From: Acanthaster planci
Taxonomy: Eukaryota > Echinodermata > Asteroidea > Valvatida > Acanthasteridae
Direction of reading: 5' to 3'
Assembly (NCBI RefSeq): GCF_001949145.1
Contig: NW_019091563.1
Span: forward strand, 274,053-338,052
Length of the DNA: 64,000 nucleotides
The translations under genes and the position numbers were made by a program. Shown in pieces: positions 11,136 to 23,600 of the stretch. Under the pieces are notes generated by a model. That model saw only the letters and a list, made by a program, of their open reading frames with translations, was not told where the DNA came from and searched no databases. Within the stretch, counting starts at the first letter, position 1, and each line of letters opens with the position of its first letter.

Positions 11136-11713
11136 CCCATAACTATTACTGTCTAAGATGAATTTTCGGAACACAAATTATAGACTTCAAAAGATGCTTT
11201 TGTTCCAAGCGCAAGACGTCGACCGAAATCAGTAGGGCTCCCTTCGGCATGAGCTTGAAACATGAACTGTATCAAACTTGTGAGAGCTGAATCAAGGGTT
11301 TTCTAGATCCTAGTTCAACTCCGTTTGTCACCCTGACAGGTGTCAAATTTGATCGTCAATTTTTTAGCCCGATAAAAAGTAATGTTTTGCAACAACAAAA
11401 TTAAACTGTATACTATGATGATACTACAAAATTATTTTCCTTTTATTTGAACATCATAAATACAAAACTTTGTCAGTTTGAGACTGATATAAAAACCAGC
11501 TAGGTGTTGGAATTTATAAATATGAAATAAACATTCTGCCTAAAACTATGTATTCGTTATTTAACAAAAACTCGAGTAATCATTCATAATCATAATACAA
11601 GGCAGCTGCAAACCTTCACCTCCGTAACTTTGAACATTCCTCTATTTACCCGCTGTAATAAATCAAGGATCTTTTCAATCTGTGGAACCACCTCAAACCC
11701 TTTGCCTACCTTT

Positions 11714-11890
11714 ATGGCCAGTCCATACTTCGTGCGAAAGCGAACACGAACGCAAATTTGTGACGCACTTTATTGCACAAAAATCCACACAAACTCAGCG
11801 GTACGGAGATTGATTATCCGCGTTGCGAATTCGTACAAGTTGAACGCGTTTCAACTCGAGCGAAATTTCGCTGCAGATAATTCGTGACTT
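11714..11890 (+). mobile_element. MITE-like fragment with GCGAACACGAACGC end motif
   Basis: The stretch begins GGCCAGTCCATACTTCGTGC and continues with GCGAACACGAACGCAAATTTGTGACG. The start of the element at 62680 has the same word order. The interior is rich in GCGAA/TTCGC words. A matching right end is not clear here, so the right boundary is a guess. No open frame is conserved. Confidence 0.5.
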
Positions 11891-13164
11891 CCAATTAGCT
11901 GCAGTATTAACTGACCTTAATCGGTGAAGCATTCCGATATAATTATCGTAACTCAAAACGATGTGCTTGTCACATTATTCTGATAATTAATATCTGAATT
12001 TCAATCTAAAATCATTCCACAGACTGTTAAAAAAATACTCTTTTCGCATTTTTATCTTTCGTATTTGTTCCTTCTTTTCTTTCTTATTTGATTAGTTTAT
12101 TTCCTTCATTGTTGTTTAATTAATACCAAACATGGACAATTAGGCCTATATGAATATTACCTTTGTTTTATATTTTGTTTTCAGTTGAAGTAGCTTATCT
12201 ACTTCATTTATGACAGAATTCAACTTGTCGTGTATACATATGAGCCCATTCCAGATCTTTTACAAGAACTTGATCAAGAACTTCATGTGAATCTTCTGAA
12301 TGATATCAATAAAATCTATACCGCTGTACCACAATGTGGGAGGTGAAGCCTGATACGGCGACGAAGCTGTGATTTAGAATTAGTGCTAGTTTTTCATGCG
12401 TGCGCGAAACGATAACATTAAATGGTGTGTGGTTCCCTGAATCACAAAGTTATTATTTCAAACACTTGGAATGGATTAATTTATGATGGATTAAAATATT
12501 CATTTTATTTTGACTTCCTGCAACAAATGAAATAATCATTGTTAACGAGAAAGCAGTCTACCTATTTTGTTTGGGGGTGTTTGATGGCGCCTTTCCTTAA
12601 ATTACGATCTTGCACAACGCTGTTGTCGGTCGGTGGGTATTTTATGCGTTTACTCAACTGTATTATGAACAGCGCCCTCCTTATGGGTAAACACTTAGCT
12701 GACGCCTCTAATGGTGAACCGTTCCTATGTTAAATACTCACAAGGTCTTGTATTCCTTGTTGCTCCTTGCTACAACACCTGCGTGCACACCAGGAAAGGT
12801 TGCTATTGAACTCTAATAAACTATTTTGAACACTGTGCGGCGCTTTACGATTTCTGGAATCATTACGGACTATTAACTTTGAAACGAAATAGATGCATTC
12901 TATATCAGTGGTTTGAATAAGTCTTGTAAAAAACAACCCAACGGAGTTTTGAAATATGTAAGTAAATTCTTTGATAGGTTTCTGCCCAAAACCTTGTGTG
13001 GTATGATTATTAATTTTTTGTATGTAACTTTTTTTTGCACTTGCATTGATTATTTAACTGTGATATGCTGAATCGTCAATTTTGGCCGAGATCACTATAG
13101 TATGTAGTGTGCTCAATCCGATATCAACTGGTAGCTTGCTATATGCGCAACAGTGAACAGTCTT
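11891..13164. other. Non-coding interval, no gene recognised
   Basis: AT-rich sequence without a recognisable gene or repeat boundary. One TAGGCCTA palindrome lies at 12141-12148. Confidence 0.55.
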
Positions 13165-13490
13165 CTTATTATGGTATACTCTATACGACAAACATCTCTC
13201 TCTCTCTCTCGAGCCTCCCTCCAGGCAACGCAACTACACGACGCAACAGCAAGATGGCTCCCTTGCGTCCTGCCGTCGCGTCGCACCGTCGCCTTCTTGC
13301 CGTTAGGTTTGTACACACACGAGGCGTCGCGTCTTGCGTCGCGTCGTTCAGTCGCCCGTCGCGTCGTACTGTCTTAGGTTCTTTCCCTTTTGCATATTTT
13401 TCTGCCTAAACATCGCTCCTTCCGTCGCCCGTCGCAACGTCGTGTGTTGCGTCGTATATCGTGTCGTACGTCGCGTCGTGTATTTCCGTA
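13165..13490 (+). repeat. CGTCG-rich inverted arm, left copy
   Basis: This block is rich in CGTCGC/GTCGCG words and pairs in inverted orientation with about 16003-16345. Shared landmarks in order are a TC run with AGCCTCC-TCCAGGC, GGCTCCCTTGCGTC, GCACCGTCGC, GTTTGTACACACA, GAGGCGTCGCGT, CGCCCGTCGCGTCGT, TTCTACCTAAAC or its variant, CCTTCCGTCGCCCGTC, and GCGTCGTATAT. By eye about four bases in five agree. The open frames in it are shadows of the low-complexity composition. Confidence 0.85.
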
Positions 13491-13907
13491 TTTTTAGTTT
13501 GAGTGAAGAAAAGGTTTTTTTGGGTTGTTTTTTATCAAATGTAATCTGAAAGAACTTCCAACTATCAGCACTCTCTCCAGGAAATAAATAACGTCATCCA
13601 CGTCAGCCAGAACAATGTTTTAGCTTTTCCTGCTCTTGTAATCATTTCTAAATCCATTCTAAGATACAGTATTACATCAATCATTATTACGGGCTTGCTA
13701 ATGTAACATGCGGATATGATGAAAAACTAAGTGCGTAGTCAAACAGAGTTGAAGAAAATACACGGCCGGCCACAACGATAACAGAGTCTGTACAATGTGT
13801 TATTCAGAAACACGGACTAATACCATTGAAAGTGCGGTGATGATGAAGTTAACGAAGAAGACTGACCAAAACGAAGACCTAAGACAGAATATTCTGAGGA
13901 AAATATA

Positions 13908-13920
13908 CAGTGTTGTAGTC
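13908..13920 (+). repeat. hAT-like terminal inverted repeat, left
   Basis: CAGTGTTGTAGTC. It is the exact reverse complement of 15704-15716. Confidence 0.82.
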
Positions 13921-15703
13921 GTCGAGACTGGTCTTGGCCTCCAGACCAGTCTCGAGACCAATTTGAAGGTGGTCTTGGTCTCGAACATGCTGGTCTTGGT
14001 CTCGAATCATTGGTTTCGGTCTTGGTCTTGATCTCGTGCTTCCTGTTCTCTGAATGTTCGGCCGAGACCAGTACAAGACCAATTGAAAAATGCACTTTGC
14101 ACCCTTTTATACCTGATTGGTGATGAATTTCGATTGTTTGTAGGCCTACGAAAAACTTGAATCGAGACCCCGCAAGACGTAGGTACGGCCGTTTAGGACT
14201 GTGCGTACTAGCGTTCGTTGTGGTTACAGCTGGCAGTGGCGTGTAATGCGCAAACTTCACCCTCTGCGCGAATTACATGTGCACCCAAGGTTAAAACTTG
14301 CGCGGCCAAAGTTTAAAGCTTTTGCACTCGCAGTTAAACTTGTGCACGCAAATTTGAAGCTTGCACATCAGGAAAAAGATAGCGCGTGACAGCCCCCAAA
14401 ATAATTGTCACTGATTACTGGATATGTGATATGTGATTTGTTGTCGTCGGGTTACCTGTGAATCCGTAATCAAATTGCGTGGTCTGGTAACTAGACGCTT
14501 ATTTATGCACTGTTTGTTGATCTCAAACTTGACTAACAAGACACCATTCCGTGATAGCGTTTTTGGCACAACGTGTGCCGCCGCGTGCCTTTGCCTTGGT
14601 GGTGCGTAAGTCCTTGATGTCATGATTACTAGAAAGTCTTTTCTGGGTACCATGTCTGGCAATTCGGCAATCATAAATATGCATCCAACTACCACAAGGA
14701 ATACGTTGGTTAAAAACGAGAAGAAAAAAGATTTCGCTGTGTGTGTTTTTGCACGAAAAACCCAGCATCAGCGATAAGGCAGGAACATAACGTCTGCCTT
14801 TATCGAACACGTGCACGCTGCCATCACCCCGTGAAGTACGTACATGTACGTCACGTGTACCAGGCTACTTCTGGGAATGATCTTTTAGTCCTCATGTTTG
14901 TTTAAATGTTTAAAGAATCTGAATTTAAGGTTGACCTGTTAAAACAATCAAAAACTGTTTCCTGTTTGATTTGTAATGGTATGTGATGCCATGTTTGCAT
15001 TACAGTCCCTGGTTTGAAATGAAAGTAAATTCGTTTAATTTTATCATTTTAAAATGAATTGAGCTGAAATGCATAAATTATGAATTGCCGTTATTTGTCG
15101 TTCTTAATTTTTATTTAGGCCCCATTATTTTTATACTTGTTACATGGAAATGTTTTTCCTATTTCAAGATCTTTTTGTTTTTCAAACCTCACCTGCTTGC
15201 CCAAAGTACATGTAAATCCTAGGTCTGTCTCATTGTGAACCTTGTCACAACATTTAACACAGATGGATTACATGCACGTGCTGCCTGCTATACCTGCAAA
15301 ATGTGAAACTCCCCAGTGTTCATGAATGAGAAATAAAACAGTTGGAAAGGAAATTTTATTTTAATTTCATTATCTCCTTAGGTTGCATTGATTGCATGCA
15401 ATATGCATGTCGCGACATTCAGACCAGGTCAAAAAGTAAACACGTCATTGAATAATTCAAACTGCAAAGTAACAACAAAAACAATGCTAAATTCCAGGAC
15501 AATTCTGTCTAACGCATACATGTCGTTCGGTGGTGTACAGCCCATCTTCACGGTTTTGTGTCAATGTACAGAGGTGATTTCTATCCATTTATTTACAAAT
15601 GTGGTCTTGGTCTTGGTCTCTTGTTACTTTTTCTGGTCAGCTCTTGGTATTGGTATCGGTCTTGGTCTGTTGGTCTTGGTCTTGGACTGCCTGGCCTTGA
15701 ATT

Positions 15704-15716
15704 GACTACAACACTG
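15704..15716 (-). repeat. hAT-like terminal inverted repeat, right
   Basis: GACTACAACACTG on the plus strand, the exact partner of 13908-13920. Confidence 0.82.
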
Positions 15717-15980
15717 GTAATATACTGTAGGCTGGGTGGTAACTTCCTGAATCTGTGGTCAAAATTGCGACCGTACGATTGGAGACAAATTGTCTGGAGG
15801 ACGGGGAGTACTACTTGGAGTTTACCGGGATGGACCACATGATGAATGGGTGAGATAAAAACTAAGAAACAAATCAACATCAATGAGCGAATAACATGTA
15901 CTTTGCAAGCAGGGGGCGGAAATGAAAGAAAAAACAGTAAAGGCGCCCTCTATAAACACCATGAAGCGAAGGTCGTCAGC

Positions 15981-16003
15981 ACACGACGCATCGTGCGTCG
16001 TGT
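15981..16003. repeat. Perfect 10-bp stem hairpin at inner end of the right arm
   Basis: ACACGACGCA is followed by TCG and then TGCGTCGTGT, a perfect 10-bp inverted repeat with a 3-base loop. It lies at the inner edge of the CGTCG-rich right arm. Confidence 0.8.
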
Positions 16004-16345
16004 CGTGCGTTGTGTCGTGCTTCAGGCGACGTAATAGGCGTCGCAACGCACAACACAATATACGACGCGACACACAACGGTGTGGCGTGACGGGCGACGG
16101 AAGGGGGGACGTTTAGGTAGAAAAAAAATGCAACAAGGAAAGGACCAAAGACAGCACGACGCGACGGGCGACAGCACAACGCGACGCCTCCTGTGTGTAC
16201 AAACGTAATGACAAGAATGCGACGGTGCAACCCGATGGCACGACGCAAGGGAGCCGCCGTGCCGTCGCGTCGTATAGTTGCATCGCCTGGAGGAGGCTAG
16301 AGAGAGAAATGTGTGTCGTAAATAGTACACCATACCTTATTACCA
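16003..16345 (-). repeat. CGTCG-rich inverted arm, right copy
   Basis: Reverse-complement partner of 13165-13490; the landmarks are listed there. It ends at GTCGTAAATAGTACACCATA, which matches the start of the left arm in inverted orientation. With the hAT-like insertion removed, the two arms would bound an element of about 1.4 kb, so they may be the terminal arms of one foldback transposon. Confidence 0.85.
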
Positions 16346-18235
16346 ACTATATTACTTACATACACCGTACAGTACATGCTAAAGGCTTAGATATTGCCTT
16401 ATTCCGTGACGCATTCATTATTTCGTTGGCGAGAAGTGATGGGAGACAATAGGGGCAAAATAAGGAGAGGGAAATGAGATTGGTGTCCATTGATTAAAAA
16501 ACCGTCCCGCTTTAATACCCATGCCCACGTTTGGCACTCGTGCACACTGATATCCTGATTTATTTTTCTGTGGAGCGGGTAAGTGAACTGTTACTGCGCA
16601 CATAGCCCGGACCATCCTTGCAACGGAAGCCCAGCCTGGAAAAAAATGCTTCCTATTGGTGCAGAGTGCACGAATGCGGCCCGCTAGAGGACTGCGGACA
16701 AGCAGCTCACACCGTCTCACTTTCCGTGCTTAAAACGCATTACGCTCCTTCATGTCGCTCTCGCGGGCCCAGTCTACTCGCGTATAAGTCACTTTGCCTC
16801 CTCTAGACTTCCGGCGCGGCCGCGATCCCGGCCGCGGTGAGCACCAGGATCAGTTACTCAAGTACTCCTCCATGGGTCCTCGTCGAAATGACTGCTTTTT
16901 TCAGCGGCTTCTTGGAGCTAGTCTCTTTGATTCTGTTTGCATGCCGAGCTACGCGTCATTAGCCAGCTACACCGGGAGAGTTGGTGGTTGCATATTCATG
17001 GCCTGTGCCCCATCCGACTCGCTATATATCCCCGCTTCTGCAGGGTGGCCACTTCAGATCGGAAGTGCTCCCGGAGAAAGATGGAAGAGACTCGAAAGGG
17101 GGACAAGGAGAAAAAAATCAGCACCTCTAAAACAAAAATAATCAGAAACAGGACCGGAGAGCCGAAGAGGCGCAATTTGAAGAGGCAGAGTGAGGCCAAT
17201 CATAATTATTAAAAATTCACTAGTTGTAACTCGGGGCAAGACTTTCGTGTCTGTTGTTGTCGAGTTAAAACTCTTGGGCGGGAGGATTTAGCGGCCATTA
17301 CCGGGGATACAAGAATGGACTGCTAGCATGCAGTCTAGTCATGGCCCATGAATGCCTGGTGTTTGTTCCTCTTTTGCTAGGCTGCCATCTGATTCTTCCT
17401 ACCCCACTACACCAGATACGTTTACTCTGGCTACTGCTGGGCTGTCAGTCTTTATTGCCTTGGCTGGGGTGGGGAAAATCGGAGCTAATCAGGGGGTTTA
17501 GATCAAATTTATACAGCCACCGGGAGCGATGACTTAATAAGCCCTGGTGCTGGCAAACAAAGGGATGGGTTTTTTTTCACTTTCACTACTCTGATTGTTG
17601 GGAAATCAATGGGTTTCCATCCTCATCTTCTAAGCCCTGTTATCTAAATATTTTATTTATGATGCGGAAGGCCGGTCGCTCAACTAAACCTTCCGGATAA
17701 TTTGATCAAACAAAACGAAGATCGGGTTGGGATCCCATGGTAGCTGCGTGTTTGTCGAAGAGCGCGCAAGTGTCACTGCCGTCATGACAACTAATCCTAC
17801 AAGAAATGAGCACCTGCACATACGAAGACGTATCAAGTGGCAGGTGGTAACATGTAAGTTATTACCTACATATCGTGGCAGAATCCGTCGCCTTCGTTAT
17901 TATTCCCGAAATAAATCCTTTCGGGTTTTGTGAGTGGGGGGAGGGGCAGGCCTTCCCGCTTTGAGGGGACAGTTTCTTTTGTTGGGAGAGTCCGAATCGC
18001 AATTCGTCTCCATAACGTCCATATTTCAACACGTGTGTAGTCCCCATAACCCGGTAACAAGACTTGTGCAACCGTGGTAAATAGTGTGGACTTCCGCACA
18101 AAAAAGTCCAAATAATATAGGGCAAGAAGACGTTGTGTGGACTCACAAGAGTCTATACAAGTGGTTTCCCCTCTCTACAAAAAAAAATCAGAAGAGAAAT
18201 GTGTTTGTGGACAAACACAGGCTGTTTTGGCTGTT
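16346..18235. other. Non-coding interval with a CpG-rich patch
   Basis: No gene is recognised. About 16500-16870 is richer in CpG than its surroundings, with CCGGCGCGGCCGCGATCCC near 16810. A GCGTATAAGT word near 16772 and a GCGGTGAGC donor-like site near 16833 follow in order. This could be a promoter with a first non-coding exon, but nothing confirms transcription. Confidence 0.4.
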
Positions 18236-18276
18236 GTTAGAGTGACTCTGTGAATCTGTGACTCTGTGACTCTGTG
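18236..18276. repeat. Short tandem repeat (CTGTGACT)n
   Basis: Four to five units of an 8-9 base motif, GTGACTCT/GTGAATCT, lie in tandem. Confidence 0.75.
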
Positions 18277-19799
18277 CCTTATGTCGATACATTTCATGTA
18301 TCACACATAACACTCATTGACATGTTCATTGTAATATTGTAACTTGTAAAATTGCTTTAGAGACACATCTGAAAATGCACCTTTGTATCTTAAAGAAGCA
18401 CCCAAAGGCTCCAAATATTTGGACATCTGGGGCTCTGAAGATAGATTGGTCACCCAAAAACCCATACGCAATGAATTCATCGGCGAAAATCAAGACAAGA
18501 GGAATAAGAGGCATCTTTTCCCACGACCAACTGGGCCGATTTCGGAAACACGCGAGATCAACTTTTGGGTTTATGTTGATTTGATGACGTAAAGGGGAAA
18601 ATACCCAGCAGGCATGCGTGAAGATACAAGTAAGCTGGCATCGTTGCGCCCCAAATGCAGTGAAACGAGGAGTTTTGATAACGTGTAGAAAATACACAAT
18701 AATATAGATGGATAAACCTAAAATCTTACTTTTAGCTGGTGAAAATAAATGATTGTGAACATTTCCGAAATGAAGGAGTACGGGTCATTGAAGGTGGGGT
18801 GGAACGTAACGTATTTTGGTCTACAGTCAGACCGCACAGACTATTTATACTTTGGGGAGAATAACGCGGTCTGTGTAAGAGTATCCAGCCTTTTATTGGA
18901 CAGCCTGTCATGGGCATGATGTGTGTATATGTGCAGCGTCTGGAAAAATTCAGCAACCCACGTGCCATTCGCCGTGTGTACAGTTCTCAATGTGTCGGGC
19001 AAACAGTGGTAAACACAAATCGGATTCTTCTAGTAAAAGTGAGTGGATTCAATTCCTATGACAGTAACTATAATTTACTCATCGATGAATGACGGTACAG
19101 AACCTGTCCGCAATGCGGGTTGTGATTCCAAACCTTGTGGTGGCCCAGCAGCTTTTCACCCCGGCCGTGACAGCAGCTGCATCACAGCACAAACAGTCGG
19201 CGACACTGATCTGTCACTTTCCTAACTTCAAATTGCTTCTGAGAACGCTGGATATTTGTCTAAGCAGTCCTCCAAAAATCGTTGAGATATTACTGATCCG
19301 TGACCACTGGAGATGTTTTAAAGCTGCCCTTATTATGTTAAGAGTTGTCCGGGAACAATCGATTCAACGCGTTATTGCACGGAAACCTAAAGAACATAAA
19401 ACTTGTCTCAGTGTACAAGATTCCTGTCCGAAATTATGAACTGCTCAAGACTGGGGTACGGTTTATTTTATGACAAAGACGCAACAAATTATGCACTTAC
19501 ACGCGATATGTAACAATGAACGTGGTGGAAGAACCATTCCAGAACATTTAATTTCGAGCGTGCCTCTACCATGAGACACGCATATAAGCATGCACCTTAC
19601 TTAAGTCATGCAGTTTTTACAGCAATAGCTCCCCCAACATTTCGGGGTCACCAGCATACCACAAATACAAAATGAACGTTTTTGAGAAAGGTGCACAAGT
19701 GTCCGGCGGAAGCCCACGTTTTTGACATTTTGTTTGACTGTAAATACGAAACTTGCCCCATTTTTTTCACGTTAATTTTGGAAGGTGGTCTTGTCACCT
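18277..19799. other. Non-coding interval, no gene recognised
   Basis: Only short open frames without recognisable domains. No repeat pairs were seen. Confidence 0.5.
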
Positions 19800-20640
19800 G
19801 TTGTGTCAAGGATATTACTGGGGAAAGAAAGGTTTTCTTTTTATTGCCTCTTTAACATGATACGTGATAAATTCCCCCTGTCTTGGTGAATGTCAAGTTT
19901 GAACCTCTGGAACTGTACTTGTTAAGATATAAGGCTTAAAAATGCACCTTTACATGACCATGACGTAACCTGGTATGTGATGCAGTCATCATAGTGTGCC
20001 TTCAGTGTGCATTTTGAACACTTTTCTTCTAGGTACATGCCAAGTTCGAACTGAATGTTTCTACTACTAGATGTCTGTAAGAAATGCACTTTTAACTTGC
20101 GGTCATGTGACACCTGACAACGTTACAGTAATGAATTTCTTCTCGAATAATTTCTGAATATCGACGAAAGTGCCAAAGTCTTATGATTAAAAAATGTACA
20201 AACATGCGCAATATGGGGAAAATGCACCTTTAATATGACGTAACTGGGCACCTGATGACGTCACAATGACAAATGTCTTCTTCTAGGACCATCTGTCCCG
20301 AAAGTTTTATCTATCCTATGAATTTCATGTCGATGAAATCTTACTTAGTATACGAATCCAAAATTAGTCTTTTGATGATGTCATCATGACCATAACATTT
20401 TCTAAACTATTTTAACTTCTACTGCCCCTACCCAAGAGGGTGCCAAAGAAATTTTTCAGGAGATACGTCGAAAATAACCCTGCAGAAGAATTAAACTTTG
20501 GTGTGTCACGTGACAAGTATTACTACATTCCAACGAATATCTTCACCACCTATCCTCAGGTGGTACTCTAGGTATATGCAAAGTTTGAAAGTAATCACTC
20601 TTACTTAAGTGCTATGGCTGAAGGAAAAACCCGGGAAACC
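19800..20640. repeat. Degenerate tandem array, units about 125-155 bp
   Basis: A recurring order of words is seen several times: AAAATGCACCTTTA, then ATGACGTAAC, TGATG(A)CGTCA or TGATGTCATCATGACC, CTTCTAGG, and (G)TACATGCCAAGTTCGAA or variants such as GTATATGCAAAGTTTGAA. The last word occurs near 19890, 20033, 20291 (poor) and 20573. Units are strongly diverged, so boundaries are approximate. The TGACGTCA-type core recalls the repeat pair at 7.7/8.1 kb. Confidence 0.55.
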
Positions 20641-23600
20641 GATTATTGGGTAAAAATGGATTTTGTCTTGAGTACAGTGTTACTATTCAGTGGAATATTT
20701 GATTTTATCATAAACATCGCTGGGGAATATCCTAAGCGGTGACACAATGAAAGAATTAGTGAAACAGTACCGATTAATTGAGTGGTCACCATAAATACGA
20801 GATTCAAACAACAGTATCTCACAACTGCATGCATCCGAAGCCGAGTTTTCTTTGCTACATATCGTTACGAAGTGTATGCCTATGCAGTAAAGAAACTGTT
20901 TATTTTTTTTACGAACAAATTTTGTTTTACAACTGCATTAGAAAAAACTCCAAAGACAGTGTCTCAGTTGCATGTATGTTCATGCTCCTCACTTAGTTTG
21001 TGCGCCTACGTACTGAATCCCACTACACCCAGAAGCCAGTGGCTCCTGAATCGGAGAGGTGGACCCCTAAAGTAATCGATCAACATCAAGCCCAGATACA
21101 GCTGTTTGCTTCTCATTTCCATACTGTTTAGTATTTAAACACTCAAAGTCCCTTTTGCTAACTTGTACATGATAACAATCCATTTAATGCCAAATTCTTG
21201 CCCGTCTTTCTTACGTACCTTCAAAGTAACAGAGTCAGAAGTTGGAAGCAAAGCCAACATTTCAGAGGGATTTTTTTTTCAGTTTTGCCGGGTTTCCCGT
21301 GAGGAATATCATAAACGCTCTAATGAGAAAGCATCATGCAAGAAGGAAACCGCAATTTATTCACACACGAGGTCTTCAAGTGAAATGGCAGTACAACGCT
21401 GTGCGTCGTCTGCTCGAATAATTTTTCAGGCCGACGCGTGACTATTGCGCGTGCGCAAATACACAAACTGAATGCACGCACAGTCTATGGGGACCGAATA
21501 TAAGTGGCTGATTGACGTCACACACAAAAAAGTCAATTTTTAAATTCGTAATCCACAAGAGATAGTTGTCGCATAGTTGTCACACAGAAGAGGCTATAAA
21601 GTTGGTTATTGTAATTTCTGGCTGAGGGGCCAGGCTAAATATTTTGTTGTTAATTTTCGTTGGATAGCAGAATTATTCAGAAATCACCTTCAGCTGACCT
21701 TTTCAGAGGATGTTAAATATAATCAAAAAATTTTAAAAATATATTTAATTTTCAATCAAACTTTCATTTCAAACAGGACAGTTAATAATAGCAGAGGAAT
21801 AAAAGAGAAATACTATCAAATAATCGTATTCATATTATTTTTAATTTTATCTTATTGTCAAGATGTGCACTGTTTTTTTCTGTTACTCCATTTTTTGTTT
21901 AAAACAGACATAGAATTTCTGGTCTAAATTTTGACCTCGGCATTTACATGTAATGCTACGTCTACTTCAGAGATATTATCTCGCACAAATTATGACACCA
22001 AATAGATTTTCAAGTGACAAGCGATGAAATCGTTGACGTCATCAAACCGGAAACCCATATCACCCAATCACCTCGTGCTTGTTACTAAAACAAACACGTC
22101 CTGTTTTAACTAAATTCGCTTGTAATTTGATGCCTAATGAGATCATTGTGATATCACACTCGTATGTTAATGAAAGATCAGGGTTAATTTCCGCGTTATA
22201 AGTTTCAAGTTCTTACAATATACTGAGTCAAAGAAAAGCTACAGAGACTTTTCGGGTAACAAAAGGAGAAAAGTGGACATGACAACAACCCTAATAGGTG
22301 ACTGGGCGTTGCCTTATCACATAAAATTGTACAAACTCGTCTGCCATCGCGAGTAATTTATCAAATAACATCGTTTAGGTTTGCGTTGAACATTTTCCAG
22401 TTTTTCTTCACTCACCGTCACCCAGCCCCTCCTCCAGTTTGCATAATCAAAGGATCGGGCCAACTGCGGGAGGTTTTGTAATCGTAATATTATTTTGTAA
22501 ACTTGCTAGAAGGGCCGTCGGAAGACGTTATCATAATTTAATACTTTTCTTTATCGTACTACGTAAGTTCATATCAATATTCCGGGCAAAAGACACGCAG
22601 AGTGAGTAGCTTTGTATCAGTTTATTTGGAAGGTTTCGTTGATATTTTTTTCGTCCAAGAAGCCGAGGAAACCTAACTCGGATGATGTTTCGACATTTGA
22701 TGTTTAATCCTTAGACAGTGTCATAACGTTCGTGACTCGCAATATGATAATTTGTATGTAGATTCGGATTTTGGCAGATTCGGATCGCTTTTCTTTAATT
22801 CTTCATTTATGGTTTACTGCAATAAGAAAAACCATAAAAGCACACGAGAACAACGGCAGGGAAAAGAAATTTCCTTATTGAAAGCATTTATGATTACTTA
22901 AGGGTTGATCATTGGCTCACTGCCATGTATTTCACTAAAGAAAAAGGAAGTTTAGTAGAGCCAAATATCCAAAATTATATATCAAGTTTTAATGCTGAAA
23001 TAGCTGTTACATTGATGTTTCAGTGTCTAGGATTAGAATGACGTGACGGTGTTGTTCATGAACACGTGCATTCGCATAAGCAAACAAACAAAAAACACAA
23101 ATAACACAAATAATTAATCTTTTAATTATGTAGCAAACCAAAATGGACATTTATTTTAAATGGGAGATGTTTTAATTTATTTTATAAAGGCTTCTTAAAA
23201 CTCACAAAAGAAACCCAGCAAGATATGACCAATTGATAACGTTCGTACATGAAACTATCCAAGTGCTACCAAAGCCCATTCAAAGTATATTCAAAAAAGA
23301 TCATTTCTAATGGTAATTAATTGATTCGTTTTAATCATTTAGTTGTGTTTTTCTAAGTTTGAGTAATTTTTAAGTTTGACACTGCATCAAAGTCAACACT
23401 GACAATATTATGTCCTTTGTAGTGGATTAATTTTTGGGTATCAAACTTTATTTCGACAAAAAGCTCAATTTAAAAGCACGATTATGAAATTCTTTATGAA
23501 AATCACACGATTTTTATCGGAATAATTGCACCACAAAATACCTAAAGAGAGAAAGCTTACGGGGTATGTCGAGGATTGACAAGTCCGTGGCAGTCGAAAA

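Larger units (their letters stand above)
13908..15716. mobile_element. hAT-like non-autonomous DNA transposon, 1.8 kb
   Basis: The left end CAGTGTTGTAGTC (13908-13920) and the right end, its exact reverse complement (15704-15716), form 13-bp terminal inverted repeats beginning CAGTG, as in hAT transposons. The flanking 8-mers AAAATATA and GTAATATA agree at six of eight positions, consistent with a decayed 8-bp target duplication. Subterminal zones on both sides are packed with GGTCTTGG/GAGACCA words (about 13925-14065 and 15600-15690), a typical hAT pattern. The interior has no transposase, so movement would need an enzyme supplied in trans. It sits between the two CGTCG-rich arms. Confidence 0.8.

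Noticed and set aside
13107-13549. Arg/Val/Ser-rich open frames in the CGTCG-rich arms (also 15820-16450)
   Set aside because: They arise from the CGTCG repeat composition, occur in many frames at once and show no conserved reading frame between the two arms.
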